64,000 nt of DNA from Bacteroidota bacterium (GTDB lineage: Bacteria > Bacteroidota > Bacteroidia > Chitinophagales > LD1): positions 62,001-126,000 of the forward strand of contig JAFDYN010000006.1 in NCBI GenBank assembly GCA_018267385.1. Direction: 5' to 3'. Of this stretch, positions 9,590 to 22,860 are shown in pieces. Numbering within the stretch: the stretch's first letter is position 1; every line of letters starts with the position of its first letter. The translations under genes were made by a program, and so were the position numbers. Under the pieces are notes generated by a model. That model saw only the letters and a program-made list of their open reading frames with translations, searched no databases and had not been told where the DNA came from.

Positions 9590-10696
9590 ATGTACCCGCG
9601 GTCATGCCTCGTACATGCTGCGCTGCTGGTGGCCCTGCTCCTGTATGGCCATAGCGCCGCAGCCTCTACTACTACCTACTACTACGCAGGCTCCGAGAGC
9701 CACAGCGTGAATGGCCTCTGCATAGGCTGCTCCGTGCAGAACCCCTCCTATGCCGTAGATACCGGCATACAGAGTACCTACAGCACGCTGAAGCTGACAG
9801 TGAGTGTACTGGGCGCCTACGTGACCCAGCGGGTCAGTTTTGGCACGACTGCCGCTGCTGGCCAGGACCTATACCTGCTGCTGGAGAGCACCACCGGTGC
9901 ACTGCTGGATGTCTCCGCTCTGGGAGGCCTGGATATTACCTCATACAAAAGCGGCGTATCTAATGCTGACACCAAAAGCTCTACGTCCTTTACCATAGGC
10001 CTGCTATCCGGTTCTTCTACCAGGTATGTGGTCAAAGTGCATTTCTCCAAAACATTTGATGCGGCAGAGCTGAAGTTTAAAGCCGGTATAGCCAGTGCCC
10101 TGACCAATATGCGGGTCTATGCTGCCTGGTATACCGTGACTACGCTGCCTGTAGAGCTGGAGTCTTTTGCAGGCTATGCCGATGGCAGTACAGCTGTATT
10201 AAAATGGTCTACCGCCTCAGAGATCAACAATGCGGGCTTTGACATAGAGCGCAGTACTGATGGGGAAACATTCACCACCATAGCAACTGTCGCAGGCGCT
10301 GGCACTAGCAATCAGCATCAGTACTACAGCTATCGTGATCTCACTCCACTGCCCGTCTCCTACTACCGCCTCACGCAGCGCGACTATGACGGCCACATGG
10401 AGCAGTCTCCCATTATATCTATAGTAGCAGCCGCATCCATCAGTCCACAGCCAATAGTGAGCAGCAATCCTTTCACAGACCATATCACAGCTATCTGTAC
10501 TGCCACGCAGGCAGAGGTCATGGAGCTGACTCTCTATGATATCAGCAGGAGGGAAATCGTTACCACCACTACATCCATCACCGCGGGTAAAAATGAAGTA
10601 TCTCTATCCGGCCTCGGTCATATACCCGCAGGGCAATATATCCTGCGTATGACCACTTCCTCAGGCACTCATCAGCTCCATCTGTTGAAGCTCTGA
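9590..10696 (+). CDS. T9SS type A sorted secreted protein
   Basis: Secreted protein of 368 aa. I choose the ATG at 9590 because it opens a clear signal peptide (hydrophobic stretch, then SAAAS); an upstream in-frame start would bury it. The N-terminal ~170 residues are beta-rich without a recognised domain. Residues ~185-280 form the fibronectin-like module common in Bacteroidota exported proteins, starting LPVELESFAGY and containing WSTASEINNAGFDIERS and YYRLTQRDYDG. The last ~80 residues are a type A T9SS sorting domain ending LRMTTSSGTHQLHLLKL. The same fibronectin-like module recurs in the next gene and in the 1953-aa protein at 48.7 kb. The function is unknown. Confidence 0.82.
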   Translation: MYPRSCLVHAALLVALLLYGHSAAASTTTYYYAGSESHSVNGLCIGCSVQNPSYAVDTGIQSTYSTLKLTVSVLGAYVTQRVSFGTTAAAGQDLYLLLESTTGALLDVSALGGLDITSYKSGVSNADTKSSTSFTIGLLSGSSTRYVVKVHFSKTFDAAELKFKAGIASALTNMRVYAAWYTVTTLPVELESFAGYADGSTAVLKWSTASEINNAGFDIERSTDGETFTTIATVAGAGTSNQHQYYSYRDLTPLPVSYYRLTQRDYDGHMEQSPIISIVAAASISPQPIVSSNPFTDHITAICTATQAEVMELTLYDISRREIVTTTTSITAGKNEVSLSGLGHIPAGQYILRMTTSSGTHQLHLLKL

Positions 10697-10710
10697 GCAG
10701 GAGCAAAAAC

Positions 10711-10751
10711 AAAATAGCCCGCAGATATCCGCAGGCCATTCTTGCTATTTT
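10711..10751. terminator. Bidirectional terminator between convergent genes
   Basis: AAAATAGC (10711-10718) pairs with GCTATTTT (10744-10751), enclosing an imperfect CCGCAG/CCGCAGG region. T runs fall on both strands. It separates the converging T9SS genes ending at 10696 and 10766. Confidence 0.65.
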
Positions 10752-10765
10752 TTATCCCCGTATGC

Positions 10766-11548
10766 TTACTGCTTTACTACATGTATGGTGCGTGTACTCG
10801 CGCCGGTAGTCACTTTCACAAAGTACTGACCAGCGGCAAAACTGCTCATATCTACCTTCTGCACGGTAGTACCAGTGTATATATCTATATCGCCGTGATA
10901 CATCACAGCGCCTACCACGTTGGTGATAGAGAGCGTACCTGTAGCATCCTGTGCATTGCGTATCACTACATTCACAGCATCTGTCACCGGCACCGGGTAC
11001 ACGCTCACCGTAGTCGTGATCGCTTCGCCATTGTAGATAGAGATCACCTGGCTGTAGGTATAGTGGCCGTCATAGTCTATTTGCTTCAGGCGATAGTAAT
11101 TATCACCAAGGAGCGGCTTGTCATCATCCAGTGTATAATCTATCAGTGTATTGGTATTGCCGTGGCCCCTGACGGAGCCTATCTTCTCAAATTCGCCCGA
11201 GGCATCCATCCGCTCTACGTCAAAGCCCGCATTGTTGATCTCCGATGCAGTCTCCCACATCAGATGGTTCATTCCGTCTTTATTGTATCCGTCAAAGTTG
11301 ATCAGCTGCACGGGCAGTGATACAGCGGAGAACTTGATATAGTCGCCCTGTTGGAACCCCTGTGTGAGATACTTACTGCCGGCATGGTATACATCTACGA
11401 TAGCCATCTCACCTATAGTGCTGGTCAGTATACCCTTGTCAGTGACATAGGTAGTACCGCCTGCGGCGAAAACATGATAGTTGGCTATCTGGGCAAAACT
11501 GCCGCTGCTGAGCGCCACTACAGCTGATAGAAATAGTATTTTCTTCAT
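10766..11548 (-). CDS. Small T9SS type A sorted secreted protein
   Basis: 260 aa. The signal peptide ends GSFAQ (residue 20). A short N-terminal beta region (ANYHVFAAGGTTYV, GILTSTIGEMAI) is typical of Bacteroidota exported proteins. Residues ~75-175 hold the fibronectin-like module (LPVQLINFDGY, WETASEINNAGFDVERMD, YYRLKQIDYDGHYTYS). The C-terminal type A T9SS sorting domain has YPVPVTDAVNVVI, then GQYFVKV and a basic tail. It lies 15 bp downstream of a soluble histidine kinase gene and may be in the same transcript. No enzymatic domain is visible. Confidence 0.82.
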   Translation of the reverse strand: MKKILFLSAVVALSSGSFAQIANYHVFAAGGTTYVTDKGILTSTIGEMAIVDVYHAGSKYLTQGFQQGDYIKFSAVSLPVQLINFDGYNKDGMNHLMWETASEINNAGFDVERMDASGEFEKIGSVRGHGNTNTLIDYTLDDDKPLLGDNYYRLKQIDYDGHYTYSQVISIYNGEAITTTVSVYPVPVTDAVNVVIRNAQDATGTLSITNVVGAVMYHGDIDIYTGTTVQKVDMSSFAAGQYFVKVTTGASTRTIHVVKQ

Positions 11549-11563
11549 GGAGATACCGGGGTT

Positions 11564-13393
11564 TTATGCGTGATGAGGGTTTATGCGAAATGCGAGGATA
11601 TCGTTTCGGAAAGTGATACGGAAAGTAGTGCCGCCATTGTGTCCATCATGGATAGAGATACGGCCACCCATACTGTCTACTATCTTTTTGCAGATAGAGA
11701 GGCCTATTCCCGTACCGGCATATTTTTTCTCAGTAGGCAGGCGCGTAAATATCTCAAAGACCTTGTCCCTGCTCTGCGCAGGTATGCCTATACCATTGTC
11801 TGCTATCGTGATCTCAAATCCCTCAGTACCCATCACCGTCTTGATCTTGACCATCGGCGTCTGGCTCTCATTATACTTCAGGCCATTGGCTATGAGATTT
11901 TGGAATAGCTGGAGCATCTGCGTGCGGTCAGCCTTGATCTCCGGCAGGCCACCGGATACGACCATGGCATTCTTCTCTGACATCATCACCTGCAGATTGA
12001 GGCGTATTTCTTCTACAATATTCTCCAGCTTTACATTTTCTATTTGGGGGTTGGCATCTACCTTAGCCAGGCGGAGCATATCAATGATCAGGTTGTCCAT
12101 CCGTTTGGCGCCATCTATGGCAAAGTGGAGGAAGTCCTTTTGCTGCTCTGTAATATTGCCGCCCAGTGTGCGCTCCAGCAGACTCATATAGCTATGTATC
12201 ATGCGCACAGGCTCTCGCAGGTCATGAGATGCTACATTTGCAAATTGCTTCAGCGAGTTGTTTGAGCTTTCCAGCTTTCCTACGTATACCTGTATCTCCT
12301 CGTTTTTCTGCTTCAGCAGTTGTGATTCTTTCTCCTTCTGATCTGATTCAAACTCCTTCTTGGCACGTGTCAGCGCATTCGTCTTGTCTGTGTCAAAAAA
12401 CTCACGGAGCAACCTGTTATATTTCTCCAGGTAGGCTAGTGCTTTCTCGTATTGCCCATCCTCTTTGAGCAGTGCAGATAGCTTTTCGCAGCAGTTTGAG
12501 AGCTCCTGCTTATTATCTATCTCACGAAATATCCGCTCCGCAGAGTAGAGCATAGCCAGCCCCTTGCGCCGCTCACCCATTCTGAAGTAGCAGTCCCCCA
12601 GGCCGATCTTGGTCATGCCCTTCTCATAGAGGCGTTGGTTTTGGGAGAAATAAAGCAGCGCCTCATTGAAGTGGCCCAATGCCATAGCATAGTCCTGCAT
12701 GTTATTGGCCACGTAGCCCATATTGGCACGTACGAGTGCCGTACTGTATTCGTCTTTATTGGCTATATCTATTTCCAGCGCTTTCTCAAACATACCCTGA
12801 GCTTCAGCCGGTTTGCCAGCCTGCTCATAAAACGTACCATAAAGCAGGTAGCACTTTGACAGCTTGAATGTGGAGTTGAGTTCCTTGCTGATCTCTATAG
12901 CCTTTTGGAGGTATTCCTCCGTATCCATTTTGTACTGAGAGGCGGATAGCAGCAGGGCTATATTATAGTAGTACGATGCCTGAAATTGTTTTTCAGAAAC
13001 GGTCGTCTCTGCTTTCTGCTCCAGCAGTCGGATACCCTTTAGATATGTCTGCTGCGCTTCATACACATCCCCCTTATTCTGGTAGGCATTGCCCAGCGTC
13101 ATGTAGAGTTTGTGACCTATCTGCTGCAGGTCGTCATGATCCAGCGTACGCAGTAGGTCAGTGATGATATCTATGCCTCCGTCAAAATCACTAAGCACAA
13201 ATGTGGAATAGTAAGCCTCCAGATAGCGTGAGGTGGCTATCTCTATCAGGTCTCCTGATTGCTTCGCGCGGGAGATAGCGGCTTCTATATAGGAGATAGC
13301 ATCTTTATTGCGCCGGTCGCAGAGGTCTTGTGCCCCTTTCACCAGCGTGTCAAAGCTCATCTGAAGTTCTGATTGTAGGGGTTGGGCTGCCAT
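11564..13393 (-). CDS. Soluble TPR-repeat sensor histidine kinase
   Basis: 609 aa with no signal peptide or membrane segment, so probably cytoplasmic. Residues ~45-325 are tetratricopeptide repeats (for example GNAYQNKGDVYEAQQTYLKG and CYLLYGTFYEQAGKPAEAQG). A coiled coil (~335-380) links them to a HisKA dimerisation domain with the phospho-acceptor H390 in ASHDLREP. The HATPase_c domain follows, with the N box LFQNLIANGLKYN, G1 ADNGIGIP, an F box (FEIFTRLP) and G2 GTGIGLSICKKI. There is no receiver domain and no response regulator gene nearby. It starts 5 bp after the stop of the YadA-head-like gene upstream, so co-transcription is likely. The signal sensed by the TPR region is unknown. Confidence 0.9.
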   Translation of the reverse strand: MAAQPLQSELQMSFDTLVKGAQDLCDRRNKDAISYIEAAISRAKQSGDLIEIATSRYLEAYYSTFVLSDFDGGIDIITDLLRTLDHDDLQQIGHKLYMTLGNAYQNKGDVYEAQQTYLKGIRLLEQKAETTVSEKQFQASYYYNIALLLSASQYKMDTEEYLQKAIEISKELNSTFKLSKCYLLYGTFYEQAGKPAEAQGMFEKALEIDIANKDEYSTALVRANMGYVANNMQDYAMALGHFNEALLYFSQNQRLYEKGMTKIGLGDCYFRMGERRKGLAMLYSAERIFREIDNKQELSNCCEKLSALLKEDGQYEKALAYLEKYNRLLREFFDTDKTNALTRAKKEFESDQKEKESQLLKQKNEEIQVYVGKLESSNNSLKQFANVASHDLREPVRMIHSYMSLLERTLGGNITEQQKDFLHFAIDGAKRMDNLIIDMLRLAKVDANPQIENVKLENIVEEIRLNLQVMMSEKNAMVVSGGLPEIKADRTQMLQLFQNLIANGLKYNESQTPMVKIKTVMGTEGFEITIADNGIGIPAQSRDKVFEIFTRLPTEKKYAGTGIGLSICKKIVDSMGGRISIHDGHNGGTTFRITFRNDILAFRINPHHA

Positions 13394-13398
13394 AGTCT

Positions 13399-14784
13399 CT
13401 AGTTATCACTGCGGGCAGTCTGTGTCCAATAGGTACCATCCCATATGAGGGTCATGGTGCCTTTATTATTCAGGTAGGGCGAGCCGCTGGAGGAGCATTG
13501 CAGCCGCGTACTTGAGTTACTATTAAACCGGACATTACCGGAGTTAGAGCTTACCACCTCTATGATTATCATCTGCCCTATCTTTTGTCCCGCTCCCATA
13601 TATATTTCCGCCGGAGCTATCGTACTGTTGATGATATAAAATGAATGCGTAGGATTGACAGTAAAGTTGGCTGACACGGTCATTATAGTATCACTCAGCG
13701 TCAGTGAGTTTGCTATGATCTTATCAGCTACTACTTTGCCCGTGCGGCTCACGGTCAGGGCATTGCTGCGCGCCGAGGAGGAGCCACTACCCACCTGAAA
13801 GAGAATATCAGAAGGGCTCACGCTGTCTACCGCTGTGGCAGATGTGTCATTATAGTTGCCTACTACCATACTGTTAGCGTTCTTTGCTATGACACCGTTA
13901 CCTATTGCTACAGCGTTAGCTGCGTTGGCTACGGCACCGTTACCCATGGCTATCGCATTGGCACCTGAGGCCACCGCATCAGTACCCATGGCCATAGAGC
14001 CGCTGCCTATATAGGCATCGTCCCACTGAGCGCCCGTCACAGTACCCGCGCGGAATGCCCCCTTGGCAGGTATCCACTCCATACGCTTGCCAGCGCCGGT
14101 AGCAGGGGTAGCGCCGGTATTGTCTCCGGTGGCCAGCAGCGCTCCGCCTTGCGTATAGCGGATGCTCTCCACATTGCCTCTTTTGATGATCACATCCCTG
14201 TTATCTATGGTGCCGATCCAGTTATTGGTCGTACTCAGGTTGCTATTGCCACCGGCCAGCCAGACAGGCTTGGTACTGACGATATTTTGTGCAGCGGTTT
14301 GCACGTTCAGCACACCTGATGTATCGTACTTGATATTCTGTATATCAGCCGCAGATGTACCCGCATATAGCGCAAATGGCACACTGAGAAGCTGCGAGGT
14401 ACCCATATTAGTATAGTTATTACCGCCTGCAAAGTCCATCTCGACCTGCATGTATTTATTGGCTGTGCCCCATTGTATCCCTCCGAAGTTGCCTAGTATG
14501 ATACTGCCGCCGCCGATCACCACACTAAATGTGCCGAAGGCATTGGTCACTACGGTATGATGCTCCTGATAGACTATGGCGCCGGCGCTCGTGCTATCGT
14601 GTATAGTGACCCGCAGGCCGATGGGTTGATTGGTGAGTATCTGGCCGGCCCCGTTGCGGGCTACGGACTGATAGTTGATGCCTTGCGGCGCTGCAGAGGC
14701 GGCTGCCACCTGCGTATAGCCGGGAAGGAATGCCGCCAGGCACAATACGGCCAGGAGCAGTTTTTTGAGGAAGGGGTGTTGCAT
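13399..14784 (-). CDS. Secreted protein with YadA-head-like repeats (paralogue 1)
   Basis: 461 aa with a signal peptide. A conserved N-terminal domain found in Bacteroidota exported proteins follows (APQGINYQSVARNGAGQIL, YQEHHTVVTNAFGTFSVVIG, LLSVPFALYAG). Residues ~260-305 are left-handed roll repeats like the YadA head: AMGTDAVASGANAIAMGNGA and related 14-residue units. The C-terminal ~75 residues are a small beta domain ending LIWDGTYWTQTARSDN. The repeats suggest a trimeric, fibre-like or adhesin-like structure, but the autotransporter barrel of true YadA proteins is missing. The next gene upstream is a paralogue in tandem, and the TPR histidine kinase follows closely. Confidence 0.75.
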   Translation of the reverse strand: MQHPFLKKLLLAVLCLAAFLPGYTQVAAASAAPQGINYQSVARNGAGQILTNQPIGLRVTIHDSTSAGAIVYQEHHTVVTNAFGTFSVVIGGGSIILGNFGGIQWGTANKYMQVEMDFAGGNNYTNMGTSQLLSVPFALYAGTSAADIQNIKYDTSGVLNVQTAAQNIVSTKPVWLAGGNSNLSTTNNWIGTIDNRDVIIKRGNVESIRYTQGGALLATGDNTGATPATGAGKRMEWIPAKGAFRAGTVTGAQWDDAYIGSGSMAMGTDAVASGANAIAMGNGAVANAANAVAIGNGVIAKNANSMVVGNYNDTSATAVDSVSPSDILFQVGSGSSSARSNALTVSRTGKVVADKIIANSLTLSDTIMTVSANFTVNPTHSFYIINSTIAPAEIYMGAGQKIGQMIIIEVVSSNSGNVRFNSNSSTRLQCSSSGSPYLNNKGTMTLIWDGTYWTQTARSDN

Positions 14785-14933
14785 AAAATCAATAAGGTTT
14801 TTAAATCAAGGTTTATCTTCTACGGTCTTCACAGGTACTCTTCTTCATATCATACCATATGGTCCCGACATTATACAGTAAACCCATTGTACGATACTTA
14901 TCAAAAATTGTTTCACCATTCATTTCTGAGACT

Positions 14934-16325
14934 TTAATTACTGCGTGATAGCTCTACCCATGATGAGCCGTCCCACATCACCGTCAGCCTGGCCCCGCCG
15001 GACAGGCTAGCGTTGCCATTGAGTCGCTGCGTGGTACTGTTATCCAGTATCTGCACACCGGCTGTAGTGAGGCCGGCCAGCAGGCCCTCACCCTGCACTA
15101 CCAGTATCTGCCCTATACGCGAGCCATTGGCCAGCGTCACGGTATTGAGGATCGGCAGGCCGAGGGAGCCTACTTTCATATAGGAGTAGTCACGGGTGGC
15201 GACCACAGTCGAGATCAGTATGGATGAACTACCAGGGTTGATCGTGAGCGTATTTGATACGTTCAGCTGAGGCGCGACCACATCTCCGTCTTTTTCTACA
15301 GAGAAGGCATTGCCGCGCGCAGTATTGCTGCTGCCACTACCCACCTGAAAGAGGATATCTGCCGCACCTGCAGAGTCTGCAGCCAGCGCAGTAGTATCAT
15401 TGTATGCGCCTACAGCTATGGTGCCGTCACCTTTGGTTATGAGGCCTGTGCCTATGGCTACAGCTCCTGCGCCCAGGGCCGAATTGGCGTAGCCGGCAGC
15501 TATCGCACCGGCTCCGGAGGCGACTACATCTTTGCCCATAGCTATAGATGCATTGCCTATCGAGCCGTCGTCCCACTGGGTGCCTGTCACCGTACCGGTG
15601 CGGAAGGCCCCTTTGGCCGGTATCCACTCCATGCGGGTACCAGCACCTGAGGCTGGTGTGGTACCGGTGTTGCCACCTGTAGCGAGCAGTGCGCCGCCTT
15701 TGGTATACCGTACCGCCTCCACAGATTTTGTCTTGATGATCACGTCACTATTATCTATTGTACCGAGCCAGTTATTGATCGTACTCAGGCCGCTGTTGCC
15801 ACCTGCCATCCAGACTGGCTTTGTAGCCTGGAAACTATTGCCGGCCGTCTGTACAGTCAGTACGCCTGTAGTATCATGCTTCACTGAGGAAATATCTGCG
15901 GCAGATGCGCCTGCATATAGCGCATATGCTATACTTTGCAGTTTGGATACGCCGAGGGTCTGGTAGTTATTGCCGCCGGCAAAATCCATATCTGTCTGGA
16001 TGTACTTATCTGCGGCACCCCAGGCTATGCTGCCAAAATTGCCCAGTATGATACTGCCGCCACCTATCACTACGCTGAAGGTGCCAAAAGCATTGGTAAT
16101 GATCTGGTGGTGCTCCTGGTAGATGATGGCACCGGATGAGGAGCTATCCCTGATGGAAATACGGAGATTCACTGGCTGATTAGCCAGTATCTGCCCGGCA
16201 CTGTTTCGCGCTACGGACTGATAGTTGATGCCCTGGGGGGCACTCGATGTAGTGGCTGCACAGGCATAGGAGTGCCAGAGCGCTATGACGAGCATAGCTG
16301 CAGCCAGGAGCCGGTATGTCTTCAT
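14934..16325 (-). CDS. Secreted protein with YadA-head-like repeats (paralogue 2)
   Basis: 463 aa; tandem paralogue of the gene that follows it on this strand. Signal peptide (ending near YACAA), then the same N-terminal domain (APQGINYQSVARNSAGQIL, YQEHHQIITNAFGTFSVVIG, LQSIAYALYAG). A shared middle follows, with KPVWMAGGNSGLSTINNWLG and RMEWIPAKGAFRTGTVTG. The YadA-head-like repeats come next (SIAMGKDVVASGAGAIAAGY and others). The two proteins match nearly end to end but diverge in the C-terminal ~100 residues, which probably carry the specific function. Intergenic DNA upstream of both holds a similar CTTCATATCA segment, suggesting a recent duplication that included the promoter region. Confidence 0.75.
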   Translation of the reverse strand: MKTYRLLAAAMLVIALWHSYACAATTSSAPQGINYQSVARNSAGQILANQPVNLRISIRDSSSSGAIIYQEHHQIITNAFGTFSVVIGGGSIILGNFGSIAWGAADKYIQTDMDFAGGNNYQTLGVSKLQSIAYALYAGASAADISSVKHDTTGVLTVQTAGNSFQATKPVWMAGGNSGLSTINNWLGTIDNSDVIIKTKSVEAVRYTKGGALLATGGNTGTTPASGAGTRMEWIPAKGAFRTGTVTGTQWDDGSIGNASIAMGKDVVASGAGAIAAGYANSALGAGAVAIGTGLITKGDGTIAVGAYNDTTALAADSAGAADILFQVGSGSSNTARGNAFSVEKDGDVVAPQLNVSNTLTINPGSSSILISTVVATRDYSYMKVGSLGLPILNTVTLANGSRIGQILVVQGEGLLAGLTTAGVQILDNSTTQRLNGNASLSGGARLTVMWDGSSWVELSRSN

Positions 16326-16717
16326 CTTGGGGTGATAAAGTTGATAAAGGTTTAACTAAGCACAGGGTCTACGTTTTCAAAAGTTCTTGCCGGTTTTCTT
16401 CATATCACCGTCCGCCCTGGGTTGAGGCATCTGGTGTGCTTAAGACCTATCCCGTGCGTATACCCTTTTCTAGGTATATACAAGGAGTAGCATGTACGAT
16501 GTTTGACCATCATTAGTTTCCAGCATAATGACAAAAATCATGTTGTCGGTCATCCCCACTTTCATTACTAACTAATTATCAATACCTTACCACATAAATA
16601 AAAGATAGATAAATTTAATTTTAACAAAGAAAGGGAGCTAGTCATTATCGGCATCAAAATTGACCATGCTGAAGTATGTCCGCCTCCTCAATTGAAATTC
16701 CCTAAAAATAAGAATTG
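16326..16717. other. Divergent AT-rich intergenic region
   Basis: Holds the divergent promoters of the YadA-head-like paralogue 2 and the alpha/beta hydrolase. The 16560-16640 portion is strongly AT-rich. A TTCTTCATATCA segment near 16396-16407 also occurs upstream of paralogue 1 (near 14840). I see no gene and no clear TAnnTTTG element here. Confidence 0.4.
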
Positions 16718-17572
16718 ATGTCCCCCACCCTACCCGACCTCCCTACTGCCTCCGGATACATGGCCATCCATGGCCGCAAGATGCACTATCTGGATGATGG
16801 CCAGGGTAAAGTTATCCTCTTTGTACATGGCATACCGGAGTGGTCTATGCTCTACGCGCCCATCCTATCTCAGCTCAGCTCCGGCTACCGCTGTATAGTA
16901 CCGGACCATCTGGGCTTTGGCTTCTCGGACCGCGATGATAAGCTACCCCTCACGCCACTCGCACATGCTCAAAGGTTGGTGTGCCTGATCAAAGAGCTGG
17001 ACCTCTCTGACATCCATCTGGTAGTGCATGATCTGGGTGGGTCCATAGGCCTGCGGGCAGCAGTAGAGGTACCCGAGCGCGTCAGCTCGGTCACACTGAC
17101 CAATACTTTCTGCTGGGACCTGCGGGGTACCAGCGCTGCACGCGGGCTCTCGCTCATGGATGGCCGGATAGGCCGCTGGCTCTATCTGGATAAGGGCTTC
17201 TCTGTAAAGGTGATGGCCGCCAATGCCTTTGCAGACCGCAATATGTATCATAAATACCAGGATACATTCCTGCAGGTACACCAGACACCGGCTGACCGAT
17301 ATGCTAACTATATACTGATGATGGAGATGCTGCGCTCAGGTAAGTTTTATAACGAGACGCTGCAGAAGTTTCACAAGCTGCACCTGCCGGGTCAGATCGT
17401 ATGGGGCATGCGCGACAAATTCTTCTCAGCAAAAGAATACCTGACCCGCTGGCAAAAAGAAATGCCAGGCTATAAAGTGAAAGAGCTGCGCACAAGTGGT
17501 CACTTCCCTCAGCTGGAGGCTACGGTGGAGTATGCAAAAGCTATAGCTGATTTTATCGTAACGAGACAATAA
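16718..17572 (+). CDS. Alpha/beta hydrolase of the haloalkane dehalogenase/epoxide hydrolase group
   Basis: 284 aa, soluble, no signal peptide. The oxyanion motif HGIPEW (37-42) and the nucleophile elbow VHDLGGSIG, with Asp105 in the nucleophile position rather than Ser, place it with haloalkane dehalogenases and epoxide hydrolases. The base is probably H262 in SGHFPQLE. A cap region lies between about residues 130 and 215. Substrate cannot be assigned: dehalogenases need halide-stabilising Trp/Asn residues, and only W42 after the HG motif is visible here. The gene is alone on the plus strand, followed directly by a minus-strand terminator. I use the ATG at 16718; a TTG one codon earlier is less likely. 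Confidence 0.85.
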   Translation: MSPTLPDLPTASGYMAIHGRKMHYLDDGQGKVILFVHGIPEWSMLYAPILSQLSSGYRCIVPDHLGFGFSDRDDKLPLTPLAHAQRLVCLIKELDLSDIHLVVHDLGGSIGLRAAVEVPERVSSVTLTNTFCWDLRGTSAARGLSLMDGRIGRWLYLDKGFSVKVMAANAFADRNMYHKYQDTFLQVHQTPADRYANYILMMEMLRSGKFYNETLQKFHKLHLPGQIVWGMRDKFFSAKEYLTRWQKEMPGYKVKELRTSGHFPQLEATVEYAKAIADFIVTRQ

Positions 17573-17601
17573 AAAAAACTACCGCCTGAACCATCAGACG
17601 G
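17573..17601 (-). terminator. Hairpin terminator, left copy of a 29-bp direct repeat
   Basis: CCGCCTG (17582-17588) pairs with CAGACGG (17595-17601), with one wobble. On the minus strand the hairpin is followed by a T run (A run at 17571-17578), ending the gene at 17609. It is nearly identical to 18053-18081 (26 of 29 positions). Confidence 0.65.
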
Positions 17602-17608
17602 AGATGTA

Positions 17609-18022
17609 TTAATATACATCCGTTTCACTATCATCAAAGTACAGAATAAAGACCTCGTGCTGTTGAATATTGACTCCTTCTTCCTTTTTAGCTTTCACAA
17701 ATTCAAAGCCGAGAGCTTCTTTCTCTATAGCTACTGTTGCGATAAGCGACTGAAATTTTGACATACACTCATCAGCAGAACGATTACAGTATGCTGGCCA
17801 ATTCTCCTCTCTTCTCCGGCCATCCGGATCATAGCTTAGCCAATACAATTCACAGGTACCATCTGGGAATACATATTGCACTTGTCCTCCTATTACAGCC
17901 ATAGGAATTTTCATTGCGGCTTCCACCACACTTATGAAATCTGATCTTCTCCATCCTACTTCGTTACCTCGCTTTATACTTTTATCAAGTATATATTTAG
18001 GTAGTCTATCTTCTGGCTGCAT
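17609..18022 (-). CDS. Hypothetical protein in a repeat-bounded slot after rpoC
   Basis: 137 aa, no signal peptide or membrane helix, acidic C-terminus (YFDDSETDVY). I do not recognise the family. The mixed alpha/beta layout and small size resemble immunity-type or SMI1-like proteins, but no motif confirms it. Notable segments are MAVIGGQVQYVFPDGTCELY and YDPDGRRREENW. The gene is more AT-rich than its neighbours. It is bounded by two near-identical 29-bp direct repeats, 17573-17601 and 18053-18081, each acting as a terminator for this strand. This suggests it entered as a cassette between copies of an rpoC terminator. Confidence 0.65.
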   Translation of the reverse strand: MQPEDRLPKYILDKSIKRGNEVGWRRSDFISVVEAAMKIPMAVIGGQVQYVFPDGTCELYWLSYDPDGRRREENWPAYCNRSADECMSKFQSLIATVAIEKEALGFEFVKAKKEEGVNIQQHEVFILYFDDSETDVY

Positions 18023-18052
18023 ATCAACGTAGATATCTTTATCTCCTAAAAT

Positions 18053-18081
18053 AAAAAACTACCGTCTAAATCATCAGACGG
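18053..18081 (-). terminator. Hairpin terminator, right copy of a 29-bp direct repeat
   Basis: CCGTCT (18062-18067) pairs with AGACGG (18076-18081) around an 8-nt loop; an A run at 18053-18058 gives a U tract on the minus strand. It sits downstream of rpoC and upstream of the 137-aa gene, and matches 17573-17601 at 26 of 29 positions. Confidence 0.65.
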
Positions 18082-18106
18082 GATCACCTCTCCCTGAATA
18101 CGGCAA

Positions 18107-18138
18107 TAAAAAAGCCACTATCTATACGATAGTGGCTT
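18107..18138 (-). terminator. rpoC terminator
   Basis: An 11-bp perfect stem AAGCCACTATC (18112-18122) / GATAGTGGCTT (18128-18138) with a 5-nt loop, followed on the minus strand by a T run (A run 18107-18113). It lies 44 bp after the rpoC stop. Confidence 0.85.
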
Positions 18139-18181
18139 GTATTTTAAGTCCTCTCCTTCGGAGAGGATTTAGGTGAGGTGT

Positions 18182-22525
<4,344 letters not shown>

Positions 22526-22605
22526 GCAGAACTTATGTTTTTTGAGTGATCAACAGTGCCTACCCGAAAGGGAACATGACACTACTTTCCAAAAATTTGG
22601 AGTGC

Positions 22606-22637
22606 CAAAGATAGATGATACTGTCTGATTTTCCAAA
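22606..22637 (-). promoter_or_regulatory. rpoC promoter (TTTG-N20-TATCTTTG)
   Basis: On the minus strand, TATCTTTG (22613-22606) matches the Bacteroidota -7 consensus TAnnTTTG, and TTTG (22637-22634) lies 20 nt upstream as the -33 element. It predicts a transcription start near 22598 and a leader of about 70 nt. It means rpoC need not be co-transcribed with rpoB. Confidence 0.7.
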
Positions 22638-22689
22638 CAGAAGGTATTATAAGGTCTTAAAGGGTGTTAAATGGGCGATTTTGAGGGGT

Positions 22690-22724
22690 GATTTACGGAT
22701 TTACTGAATTACGGATTTGCGGAT
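22690..22724. repeat. TTTACTGAATTAC dispersed repeat
   Basis: GATTTACGGATTTACTGAAT at 22690-22709, continuing TACGGATTTG, shares the TTTACTGAATTAC core with 5251-5281 and 56159-56189. All copies are intergenic. Confidence 0.55.
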
Positions 22725-22730
22725 TGGGGT

Positions 22731-22797
22731 TGTTCACAGTTGTTCACGCTTGTTCACGGTGTTCACGGTGCTGGAGGGTGTGAACAGGTGTGAACAA
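22731..22797. repeat. GTTCACG palindrome, copy G1
   Basis: Four direct TGTTCAC half-sites (from 22731, 22741, 22751 and 22760) face two inverted GTGAACA sites around a central GGTGCTGGAGG. It belongs to the family at 26024, 27429 and 28927. G1 has the fewest inverted half-sites and is the most diverged copy. It lies 206 bp upstream of the rpoC start. Confidence 0.75.
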
Positions 22798-22804
22798 GGG
22801 GTTC

Positions 22805-22860
22805 TTTTTGTCATGCTGAACGTTCCGAAGCCTCGGGAGTGAAGCATCTTTGCTGGCTAA
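22805..22860 (+). repeat. TGTCATGCTGAACG dispersed repeat
   Basis: TTTTTGTCATGCTGAACG, then GTGAAGCATCTTTGCTGGC and TAA. An inverted copy is at 24924-24967. The pair brackets the two AT-rich unknown genes and part of the REP array. Confidence 0.6.
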
